The notes below the pieces were generated by a model. The model was given only the letters and a program-made list of their open reading frames with translations. It did not search any database and was not told the DNA's origin. From assembly GCF_009740395.1 (NCBI RefSeq), contig NZ_WOXT01000001.1:616464-680463 (forward strand): 64,000 nucleotides of DNA. The letters are read 5' to 3'. The stretch's first letter is position 1. Every line of letters begins with the position of its first letter. A program made the position numbers and the translations under genes. The DNA comes from Noviluteimonas gilva (GTDB lineage Bacteria; Pseudomonadota; Gammaproteobacteria; Xanthomonadales; Xanthomonadaceae). Positions 27,336 through 37,457 of the stretch are shown here, piece by piece.

Positions 27336-28669
27336 GGCGCGCGCTTGCGGTTGAGGTGCAGGCCGGCGTAGATCGCCACCAGCGCGGCGAGCGCGACGCC
27401 GATCGCGGTGAGCTCCTTCGACGTCAGCGTGAACACCACCAGCACCATCGAGGCGACGGCGATCAGCGGAATCACCGGGCCGCCGGGCAGCACGAACGGC
27501 GCGTCGCCGCGTTCGCGCAGATCCTTGCGCTGCGCCCACCACGCCGCAAAGCTGACCAGCCCGTACACCAGGCAGATCGCGCCGCCGGAAATCAGCGCGA
27601 GCGTGTCGAAGCTGCCGGCGATCGCGAGGATCCAGGCCGGCGTCGCGTGCGCGATCAGCGCGTTCATCGGCACGCGGTGCGTTTCGGTGACGCGACCGAA
27701 GACGCGCGGCAAATAACCATCGCGGCCGAGCGCATAGACCAGGCGCGAGGTGCCGAGCAGGTTGCCCATCATGAAGCCGGTCATCGAGATGCACGCGGTG
27801 ATGAGCAGCAGGATGCGTCCCGGACCCCACAACGCGCCGGCGGTGTCGGCGACCGGCACCTTGCTCGTGCCCAGGCCCGCGCCGAGCACGCCCTGGCCGA
27901 CGATCTGCAGGCCGAGATACAGCAGCACGACGAGCAGGATCGCGGCGACCGTCGCGCGCGGCACGTTGCGCGAGGGATCGCGCAATTCGCCGGACGGTAC
28001 GAGCGCGGTTTCCATGCCCGAGTACGCGAACATCACCAGCGCCATCGACGCGCCGAGCGCGGTCCACGACGGCACGTCGCCGACCGAGAAGCTCACCAGG
28101 TTCCAGTCGACGAACCAGATGCCGATCGCGGCGAGCAGGAACAACGGCGTGAGCTTCAGCGTCGCCAGCGCGACGATCGCGCGCGCGCCGATTTTCACGC
28201 CGAAGGCATTGAGCGCGAACAACACCGCGTACACGCCCGTGATCAGCAACGCGCGCGGCACCGGGCCGGCGAGCGCCGGCACGAGGTTGGCGACCTGTTC
28301 CGACAACGCGGCGGCGACGCCTGCTGATGATGTGATGTTGCTGATCCACATCAACGCGCCCGCGATGAATCCGGCGAACTGCCCGAAGGCCGCGGTGAGA
28401 TAGGTATACGGGCCGCCCGTGGCGGCCACGCGGCTGCCGACGGCGGCGAAGCACAGCGCGATGGGAATGATGGCGAGCGCGCCGGCGATCAGCGCGATGG
28501 GCGCTGCGATGCCGACCTGCGTCGACAACGCGGCCGGCATGCGGAAGATGCCGCCGCCGATGATCACGTTGATGACCGCCGCGGTCAGGGCGAAGGTGCC
28601 GACGGCGCGGATCAGTGCGGCTTCGCCATGGACGGCGCCGAGCGCGGGTTGCTGCGAACGCTGGTCCAT
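27332..28669 (-). CDS. APC-family amino acid permease
   Basis: 445 aa with about twelve transmembrane segments. The N-terminal APC signature is at about residues 20-48 (VGTFALTAAVINVIIGGGIFRMPAAL), followed by GGPYTYLTAAFGQFAGFIAGALMW and FAYSGMETALVPSGELRDPSRNVPRAT, standard for amino acid/polyamine permeases. The substrate cannot be inferred. ATG 28669 has GGGGAGG just upstream as ribosome-binding site; the frame is open a further 726 nt upstream over queF as a shadow. It is convergent with zapE (4-nt overlap) and divergent from queF. Confidence 0.9.
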   Translation of the reverse strand: MDQRSQQPALGAVHGEAALIRAVGTFALTAAVINVIIGGGIFRMPAALSTQVGIAAPIALIAGALAIIPIALCFAAVGSRVAATGGPYTYLTAAFGQFAGFIAGALMWISNITSSAGVAAALSEQVANLVPALAGPVPRALLITGVYAVLFALNAFGVKIGARAIVALATLKLTPLFLLAAIGIWFVDWNLVSFSVGDVPSWTALGASMALVMFAYSGMETALVPSGELRDPSRNVPRATVAAILLVVLLYLGLQIVGQGVLGAGLGTSKVPVADTAGALWGPGRILLLITACISMTGFMMGNLLGTSRLVYALGRDGYLPRVFGRVTETHRVPMNALIAHATPAWILAIAGSFDTLALISGGAICLVYGLVSFAAWWAQRKDLRERGDAPFVLPGGPVIPLIAVASMVLVVFTLTSKELTAIGVALAALVAIYAGLHLNRKRAP

Positions 28670-28744
28670 CGTGTCCTCCCCGGTTGACGGCCGAGCGTCG
28701 CACAGGTGACGCACCGCGCGCGAGCCCCCTCGTAGAATGCGCGG

Positions 28745-29560
28745 ATGACGTCCCATGAATTGCCGCTCGGCCGCCCGGTCGATTACCCGCGCCACTACGA
28801 CCCCGGCCTGCTGTTCCCCATCGCGCGCGCCCTGGGCCGCACGGCGCTGTCCCTGCCGAGCGAAGGCGCGCTGCCCTTCGCCGGGCACGACCGCTGGCAT
28901 GCCTATGAACTCTCGTGGCTCGATGCGCGGGGCAAGCCGGTCGCGCGCACCGCAACGTTCACCGTGCCGGCCGAATCGCCGAACCTGGTCGAATCCAAGT
29001 CGCTGAAGCTCTATCTGAATTCCTTCAACGCCACGCGCTTCGACAGCGATGCGCAGGTGCGCGCGCGGATCGCCGACGACCTCGCGCAAGCCGCGGGCGC
29101 GGCCGTCGACGTGCGCTTCGGTCTGCCGCCGATGGTCGGCGACGAGGACGATGTACTCGACCTCGACGCGCTCGAAGTCGACATCGACGACTACGGCCCG
29201 CCGAATGCCGCGTACCTGGCGTGCGTGGGCGAGATCGTCGAATCGCGCGTGCGCTCGGCCTTGCTGAAATCCAACTGCCCCGTCACCGGCCAGCCCGACT
29301 GGGCCGAAGTGCGCATCGACTACCGCGGCCCGCGCATCGAGGCCGAAGGTCTGCTGCGCTACCTCGTCAGCTTCCGCGACCACGCCGAATTCCACGAGCA
29401 GTGCGTCGAGCGGATCTTCACCGACCTCAGCACGCGTTGCCGCCCCGAGCGGCTCTCGGTCGAAGCGCTCTACACGCGTCGCGGCGGCCTGGACATCAAT
29501 CCCTGGCGCGCCACGCCGGGCCTGTCGCCGCCTGCCCAGGTGCGTGCACTGCGCCAGTGA
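28745..29560 (+). CDS. queF: QueF, NADPH-dependent 7-cyano-7-deazaguanine reductase
   Basis: 271 aa, the bimodular (long) type. QueF reduces preQ0 to preQ1 in queuosine synthesis. The [13 protein letters not shown] motif (about 83-95) is the QueF signature, and the catalytic thiol is Cys178 in [13 protein letters not shown]. The C-terminal region [25 protein letters not shown] is also typical. The start is ATG 28745. Other queuosine genes are not in the window. Confidence 0.95.
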   Translation: MTSHELPLGRPVDYPRHYDPGLLFPIARALGRTALSLPSEGALPFAGHDRWHAYELSWLDARGKPVARTATFTVPAESPNLVESKSLKLYLNSFNATRFDSDAQVRARIADDLAQAAGAAVDVRFGLPPMVGDEDDVLDLDALEVDIDDYGPPNAAYLACVGEIVESRVRSALLKSNCPVTGQPDWAEVRIDYRGPRIEAEGLLRYLVSFRDHAEFHEQCVERIFTDLSTRCRPERLSVEALYTRRGGLDINPWRATPGLSPPAQVRALRQ

Positions 29561-29657
29561 GGCCGGGAGGCCCCGATGTCATGAAGTGCGCTTAACGAGG
29601 GCCGTGCTTCCCTGCCACCGTCCCCGGCCGCCCCCGTCGCCGGGGGGAGCACTGTCC

Positions 29658-29990
29658 ATGAGCAACGACAAGAAGCCCGACTTCAGCGGCGTGCAAGGCA
29701 CCGTCCGCAGTACCGAAGGCGTGGTGCCGGAAAAGCCCGACTTCAGCGGCGTGAAAGGCACCGTGCGCGGCGAAGGCCTGGCGCCGGAGGGCACGAGTTA
29801 CACCGTGCAGAAGGGCGATACGCTTTCGCACATCGCCAAGGCGCATTACGGGCGCGCGAGCAAATGGAAGGCGATCTTCGATGCCAATCGCGACCAGCTC
29901 GACGACCCCGACCGCATCCAGCCCGGCCAGGTCCTCCAGATTCCCGCGATCGACCTCGACGGCGACGGCCAGGCCGACGCGCCGCGTTGA
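29658..29990 (+). CDS. LysM-domain protein with an N-terminal duplication
   Basis: 110 aa, no signal peptide. The C-terminal LysM domain runs from about residue 48 (YTVQKGDTLSHIAKAHYGRASKWKAIFDANRDQLDDPDRIQPGQVLQIP), much like the C-terminal domain of the E. coli K+-binding protein Kbp/YgaU. The N-terminus holds two copies of KPDFSGVxGTVR about 20 residues apart, which at DNA level is a 60-bp direct repeat (29673-29693 and 29733-29753). ATG 29658 follows GGGGGGAG (29642-29649). A lipoprotein gene follows 25 nt later. Confidence 0.85.
   Translation: MSNDKKPDFSGVQGTVRSTEGVVPEKPDFSGVKGTVRGEGLAPEGTSYTVQKGDTLSHIAKAHYGRASKWKAIFDANRDQLDDPDRIQPGQVLQIPAIDLDGDGQADAPR
29673..29753 (+). repeat. 60-bp period direct repeat in the LysM gene
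   Basis: The 21-base stretch 29673-29693 recurs exactly at 29733-29753, and similarity extends downstream. It encodes the two KPDFSGV units; in-frame with a 60-nt period, so copy-number change would not break the reading frame. Confidence 0.8.
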
Positions 29991-30015
29991 CACCTCATCC
30001 CGCAAGGAGCTCCCA

Positions 30016-32902
<2,887 letters not shown>

Positions 32903-32917
32903 GCGTTGAACTGAAAC

Positions 32918-32940
32918 CCCCTCTCCCGATGGGAGAGGGG
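32918..32940. terminator. GC-rich hairpin between icd and the 78-aa gene
   Basis: A 10-bp perfect stem CCCCTCTCCC/GGGAGAGGGG with loop GAT. There is no T-run on either side except a short TTT on the minus-strand reading, so it may be a terminator for both convergent genes or just a conserved hairpin of this family of bacteria. Confidence 0.4.
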
Positions 32941-32950
32941 CGTTGCAGGA

Positions 32951-33187
32951 TCAGCAGTGCGCGATCCCGATCTTCTCGGGCGAAACGATCGCGTCGTTCG
33001 CCTGGTGCGGGTCGATCGGGTCGTGTCCGCCCAGCAGCAGGAACGAATCGAACCAGCTCGAACGCTGCTCCTTGTTCGGACGCGGAGCCGGCGTCTGGCC
33101 GGTGGCCTCGTCCTCGATGCGGCCATCCACCAGATGGCCCTGCAGCGACAGCAGATCCTTGTACAGACGGGTGGTCTCGGTACGCAT
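32951..33187 (-). CDS. Unknown 78-aa protein divergent from a LysR regulator
   Basis: Small cytoplasmic protein, no signal peptide. Sequence begins MRTETTRLYKDLLSLQGHLVDGRIEDE and contains SWFDSFLLLGGHDPIDPHQAND; a mixed, charged, helical protein with a C-terminal cysteine. ATG 33187 is preceded by GGAG with a 7-nt spacer, and codon use is like the neighbours, which supports it as a real gene. It shares a 106-bp divergent promoter region with a LysR-type regulator and may be its target. No family recognised. Confidence 0.6.
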   Translation of the reverse strand: MRTETTRLYKDLLSLQGHLVDGRIEDEATGQTPAPRPNKEQRSSWFDSFLLLGGHDPIDPHQANDAIVSPEKIGIAHC

Positions 33188-33202
33188 GGGCGTGCTCCGT
33201 TA

Positions 33203-33282
33203 TTGAGTGAAATGAAAGATAGGCGCATGCTCGGGCCCTGAAAATCGCAAGTTCCGAGAGCTTGCCTTCGATTTCATTCAAG
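33203..33282. promoter_or_regulatory. Imperfect inverted repeat in the divergent 78-aa / lysR promoter region
   Basis: TTGAGTGAAATGAAA (33203-33217) and the reverse complement of 33267-33281, TTGAATGAAATCGAA, match at 12 of 15 positions. They lie in the only gap between the two divergent genes, with about 50 nt between them. This fits binding of a LysR tetramer to two sites, but no binding data support it. Confidence 0.45.
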
Positions 33283-33293
33283 TCGGAGCCACC

Positions 33294-34196
33294 GTGAGCA
33301 AGCCGCCGCTACACGCCCTCCAGGGCTTCGTCGCCACCGCCCGCCTGCGCAATCTGTCGCGGGCGGCCGAGTCGATGCACCTCACCATCAGCGCGCTGAG
33401 CCACCAGATCCGCGGGCTGGAGGATCGGCTCGGGCAGCAGTTGTTCGTGCGCAATCCGCGCGGGGTGACGCTGACGATCGACGGCCAGCGATTGTTCGAT
33501 CGCGTCGCCGATCACCTGGATGCGATCGAACTCGCATTGCGCCCCTTCGGCATGCGGCGCGACGATGTGCTGACGCTGACGCTGATGCCGTCCTTCGCGA
33601 CCAGCTGGCTCGTGCCGCGCTTGCCGCGCTTCGTCGCCGCGCATCCGCAACTGGAGATCCACCTGCAGTCGACGATCAACGTCGTCGACTTCGAACGCGA
33701 CGCCGAACTCGATGCCGGCCTGCGCTACGGCCCCGGGCATTGGCCGGGGCTGGAAGCGGTGCACCTGTTCGACGATTGGCTCACGCCGATGGCGAGCCCG
33801 GCGCTGATCGAACGCCTCGGGTGCCCGACACTCGAAACGCTCGGCGAATTCCCCTTGCTCGGCGCGCCTGGCGGGCGCTGGACCGAATGGTTCAAGCGCT
33901 TCGGCGGGCAGGCGCCCAAGCGCTACGTGGCGAACTTCGACGACTCCGAAACGCTGCACCGCGCGGCGGTCGAAGGCATGGGCATCGTGCTCGGGCGGCT
34001 GACGCTGGCCTGGCCGCTGATCGACGCCGGTCGCCTGACGCAGTTGTTCGACGAGCGGCTCAAGGCCGACTTCAGCCATTACCTCGTCTTCCCGCCGCGT
34101 TCGCGCTCGCATGGCGGGCTGGCGCAGTTCCGCGATTGGGTGCTCGACGAAGCGGCGCAGTACACCTCCGCCCAGACCGCCGCCGCGCAAACGTGA
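33294..34196 (+). CDS. LysR-family transcriptional regulator, GcvA-like
   Basis: 300 aa. The N-terminal HTH is clear (LHALQGFVATARLRNLSRAAESMHLTISALSHQIRGLEDRLGQQLFVRN), and the C-terminal substrate-binding domain has the type-2 periplasmic fold typical of GcvA-like members (PRFVAAHPQLEIHLQSTINVVDFERDAELDAGLRYG). GTG start at 33294 with GGAG at 33285-33288. Inducer and targets unknown; the divergent 78-aa gene is the obvious candidate. Confidence 0.88.
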   Translation: MSKPPLHALQGFVATARLRNLSRAAESMHLTISALSHQIRGLEDRLGQQLFVRNPRGVTLTIDGQRLFDRVADHLDAIELALRPFGMRRDDVLTLTLMPSFATSWLVPRLPRFVAAHPQLEIHLQSTINVVDFERDAELDAGLRYGPGHWPGLEAVHLFDDWLTPMASPALIERLGCPTLETLGEFPLLGAPGGRWTEWFKRFGGQAPKRYVANFDDSETLHRAAVEGMGIVLGRLTLAWPLIDAGRLTQLFDERLKADFSHYLVFPPRSRSHGGLAQFRDWVLDEAAQYTSAQTAAAQT

Positions 34197-34241
34197 GGCG
34201 GGCGGCGTTACCCTGACGCCCCCTTCGACGGAGTCGCCCCG

Positions 34242-35189
34242 ATGGATCGCAAGCTCGCCGTTCGTCCCCTGGTTGCCTGCCTGACGCTGTCCCTGCTCGC
34301 TGCGTGCGTGTCGACCGACCCGAGTGGCGACAACGCCGCGGCGACGGCCGACGCAGCCGCGGCCAGCGCATCCGCCGACAGTGGCTCGGCTTCGGCCAGC
34401 GCGTCTGCCAGCGCATCGTCCTCGATGGTCAGCAACGCGACCGGCGCGGCGCTCGACACCGTGCTCGCCGGCGATTGGCGCACGCCGAAGTGGGTCGCGC
34501 GCGATCAATACCGCCACCCGAAGGAAACGCTGTCCTTCTTCCTGCTCAAGCCCGACCAGACGGTCATCGAAATCACGCCCGGCGGCGGCTGGTACACCGA
34601 ACTGCTCGCGCCCTATCTGCGCGACAGCGGCCACTACGTCGCCGCGGTGTGGGACGACAAGATCACCGGCCAGCCGAACTATCGGTACAACCTCAACAAG
34701 CAGTTGCGCGAAAAGATCGCCGGCAACGCCGACGTCTACGGCAAGACCGAAGTGCGCATCTTCGATGCGAAGAAGCCCGACTTCGGCCCGCCCAACTCGG
34801 CCGACGTCGTGCTGACCTTCCGCAACGCCCACAACTGGGTGGAAGACGGCAACGCCCAGGACTACTTCAATGCGTTCTTCGCCGTGCTCAAGCCGGGCGG
34901 CACGCTGGGCTTCGTCGACCATCGCGCGAAGGCGGGCACCGACCTGCCCACGCAGATCAAGAGCGGCTACCTCACCGAGGCATTGGTGAAGAAGTACGCG
35001 ACGGACGCGGGCTTCGTGCTCGACGGCGAAAGCGAGGTCAATGCGAACGCGAAGGACACGACCGACCACCCGAACGGCGTGTGGACGCTGCCGCCCAGCA
35101 ACCAGCACGACAAGGCGGACGACGCGAAGTACCAGGCGATCGGCGAAAGCGATCGCATGACGTTGCGCTTCAAGAAGCCCGCGGGTTGA
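34242..35189 (+). CDS. SAM-dependent methyltransferase-like lipoprotein (COG4798 type)
   Basis: 315 aa. The N-terminal signal has a lipobox-like LLAACVST (Cys22), followed by a Ser/Ala-rich linker (about 35-65) with ASASAS repeats. The domain from about 75 looks like a class I methyltransferase: LSFFLLKPDQTVIEITPGGGWYTELLAPYL (motif I), VRIFDAKKPDFGPPNSADVVLTFRNAHNW and LKPGGTLGFVDHR. Putative exported methyltransferases of this type are known in proteobacteria, but an exported SAM-dependent enzyme would need periplasmic SAM, so the true activity is open. Confidence 0.8.
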   Translation: MDRKLAVRPLVACLTLSLLAACVSTDPSGDNAAATADAAAASASADSGSASASASASASSSMVSNATGAALDTVLAGDWRTPKWVARDQYRHPKETLSFFLLKPDQTVIEITPGGGWYTELLAPYLRDSGHYVAAVWDDKITGQPNYRYNLNKQLREKIAGNADVYGKTEVRIFDAKKPDFGPPNSADVVLTFRNAHNWVEDGNAQDYFNAFFAVLKPGGTLGFVDHRAKAGTDLPTQIKSGYLTEALVKKYATDAGFVLDGESEVNANAKDTTDHPNGVWTLPPSNQHDKADDAKYQAIGESDRMTLRFKKPAG

Positions 35190-35223
35190 TTCCGATCGGC
35201 CGCGTCGAACTGCTCTTATCGGT

Positions 35224-35766
35224 ATGACATTGATCGCGTTCAACAAGCCCTTCGGGGTCTTGTCGCAATTCACCGATCGCAGCGTGCCGCCGCGGCCGAC
35301 GTTGGCCGGCTTCGGCCTGCCGCCGGATGTCTACGCGGCGGGCCGGCTCGACGCCGACTCCGAAGGGCTGTTGTTGCTGACCGACGACGGCCCGCTCGCG
35401 CATCGCCTCAGCGACCCGCGGCACAAGCAGGCCAAGACCTACTGGGTGCAGGTCGAAGGCCAGCCGACCGAGGAAGCGCTCGCGCGGTTGCGCGCGGGCG
35501 TCCTCTTGAACGACGGCATGACGCTCCCGGCGCTGGCGCAAGCCATCGCGCCGCCCCCGATCTGGCCCCGCGACCCGCCCGTGCGGTTCCGAAAGACGGT
35601 GCCCGACGCCTGGATCGAGCTGTCGATCACCGAGGGCCGCAATCGCCAGGTGCGGCGAATGACCGCCGCCGTAGGCCTTCCCACGTTGCGTCTGATCAGA
35701 GCGGGGATCGGCGCGCATCGGGTTGAAGGCCTCGAGCCGGGTGCCTGGCAAATTCTTGCGGGCTGA
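35224..35766 (+). CDS. rluE: Pseudouridine synthase, RluE-like
   Basis: 180 aa, RsuA/RluB/RluE family without the S4 domain. The catalytic aspartate lies in GRLDADSEGLLLLTDDGPLAHRLS (Asp42), followed by KTYWVQVEGQPTEEAL and GRNRQVRRMTAAVGLPTLRLIRAGIG. RluE modifies U2457 of 23S rRNA in E. coli; the exact target here is inferred from similarity. ATG 35224. Transcribed from the gap after the methyltransferase gene. Confidence 0.85.
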   Translation: MTLIAFNKPFGVLSQFTDRSVPPRPTLAGFGLPPDVYAAGRLDADSEGLLLLTDDGPLAHRLSDPRHKQAKTYWVQVEGQPTEEALARLRAGVLLNDGMTLPALAQAIAPPPIWPRDPPVRFRKTVPDAWIELSITEGRNRQVRRMTAAVGLPTLRLIRAGIGAHRVEGLEPGAWQILAG

Positions 35767-35886
35767 ATTGTTCAGCCACATAGTGCGCTTTCGGGAGCTA
35801 CTGCTCAGTCTTTCTGATACCGTCCCTCTCCCGTTCAGGTTCCGCAACGAGATGGATCTCGGCACGAACCTGGTTGAAGGAACCGC

Positions 35887-37002
35887 ATGCCCGAGTCGTC
35901 CACCACAACCGCCGGCCGGATTCTGGTCGTCGACGACCAGCCGGCGAACCTGCGTGTCGTCAGCACCCTGCTGTCGCGCAACGGTTACGACGTGGTCCCC
36001 GCAGGCACGGGCGCCGAGGCGCTCGAGCAGGCGCTCGCGGCCACGCCCGACCTGTTGCTCCTCGACATGCTCATGCCGGGGATGGACGGCTTCCAGTTGC
36101 TGGGCGAGATGCGGCACCACCCCTCGCTGCAGGACATGCCGGTGATCTTCCTCACCGCCGCGCAGGATCGCGAGTTGTTGCTGCGCGCCTTCGACAGCGG
36201 CGCGGTCGACTACGTCACCAAGCCTTTCATTCCCGAAGAGTTGCTTGCACGCGTCGGTGCGCACGTCGCGCTGAAGCAGGCGCGCGACCGCCTCGAGCGT
36301 GTTGCGCGCGAGCGCCAGGAACTGGTGAACCTCGTCGCGCACGATTTGAAGAATCCGCTGAGCAGCGTGTTGTTCGCGAGCGACATCCTCATGCAGGACG
36401 GCTGCCGCCCCGAGCGCATTCCGCGCTACCTGCAGATGATCCACGAAAGCGCGCACGACGCGATCGGTTACATCCGCCGTTACCTCGAAGGCCAGGAACG
36501 CATCGCGGCCGCGGGCGGTGGCGAAGCGCACACGCATCCGGCGGCGTTGCAGGAAACCCTCGAGTGGTTGGCGCAGCGCTACGAATTGCAACTCGAAAGC
36601 CGCGGCATGCACCTGCGCCTGATGGTGCCCGACCCCTGCGGCACCGTTGCGATCGATCGCCGCGTGTTGCGCCAGGTGGCGGAAAACCTGATCACCAACG
36701 CGATGAAGTACGCCGCCGAGGGCAATGAACTCGCGCTGGAAGTCGCGCGTTCGAGCAACGCCGGCTACTGGCAGTTGCGCGTGCTCGATCGCGGCGCCGG
36801 CGTACCGCAGGACAAGCGTCGCGATCTGTTCAAGCCTTTCATGCGACTGAGCGGACGCGAAGACGGTTTGTCGAGCGGCCTGGGGTTGTCGCTCGCGCGG
36901 CAGATCATCGTCAATGCCGGCGGCGATCTCTGGTACGAAGATCGCGAGGGCGGCGGGGCGGTGTTCGTGATCGAACTGCCCGCCGCACTCGTCATCGACT
37001 GA
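35887..37002 (+). CDS. Hybrid sensor kinase with N-terminal receiver domain
   Basis: 371 aa: REC domain 11-125 (phosphoacceptor Asp60 in LLLLDMLMPGMDGFQ, Lys112), then HisKA with His152 in VAHDLKNPLSS and HATPase with N-box Asn271, G1 box DRGAGVP (Asp301) and GLGLSLA. Receiver-first kinases of this kind act as intermediates in phosphorelays, taking phosphate from or being modulated by another kinase. No sensor domain and no partner are in view. GAAGGA precedes ATG 35887. Confidence 0.9.
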   Translation: MPESSTTTAGRILVVDDQPANLRVVSTLLSRNGYDVVPAGTGAEALEQALAATPDLLLLDMLMPGMDGFQLLGEMRHHPSLQDMPVIFLTAAQDRELLLRAFDSGAVDYVTKPFIPEELLARVGAHVALKQARDRLERVARERQELVNLVAHDLKNPLSSVLFASDILMQDGCRPERIPRYLQMIHESAHDAIGYIRRYLEGQERIAAAGGGEAHTHPAALQETLEWLAQRYELQLESRGMHLRLMVPDPCGTVAIDRRVLRQVAENLITNAMKYAAEGNELALEVARSSNAGYWQLRVLDRGAGVPQDKRRDLFKPFMRLSGREDGLSSGLGLSLARQIIVNAGGDLWYEDREGGGAVFVIELPAALVID

Positions 37003-37005
37003 CGC

Positions 37006-37374
37006 TTATTCCGAAGCGGTCGTCGTTGCGCGCGTGGTCTTGCGCGCGGGGCGCTTGGTGGCCGATGCACGCTTGGCCGGCACGCGGCGCGCGCTGCCTT
37101 CGATCGCATCGCGGCCATCGCCGTTCTGCGCTTGCTTCGCCTTCCTGCGCGCCAGATACCAGAGCGCGCCTGCACCGACGACGGTGGCGACCGCGACCAC
37201 CGGATATTTGCGCACGAACTTCATCGCGACCTTTCCGCCGGTCTTCACCGCGCCGATCTTGACGCCGGCATCCAGCCATTGGCCCGCGCGGGGCACGAGC
37301 TCCATCACGTCGCCGCCCCATTTGCCGGCGAGGTCCATCGCGCGTTCGGGCAAAGCGATCAGCTTGGTGTTCAT
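37006..37374 (-). CDS. Unknown small membrane protein with a basic tail
   Basis: 122 aa. Residues 1-45 are soluble with no signal peptide; one transmembrane helix is YPVVAVATVVGAGALWYLA (about 58-76), and the C-terminus is a Lys/Arg/Thr/Ala-rich tail (about 98-121) like histone H1-type tails. ATG 37374 with GGGAG about 10 nt upstream. Convergent with the sensor kinase gene, 3 nt apart. No family recognised. Confidence 0.68.
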   Translation of the reverse strand: MNTKLIALPERAMDLAGKWGGDVMELVPRAGQWLDAGVKIGAVKTGGKVAMKFVRKYPVVAVATVVGAGALWYLARRKAKQAQNGDGRDAIEGSARRVPAKRASATKRPARKTTRATTTASE

Positions 37375-37457
37375 CGTGCAGGCTCCCGTGGGATGGATCG
37401 TTGGCTCGGCAGTCTCAGGCTGGCGGCGTTGAGCGTATGTGATCGCGGCGAGGGCGT

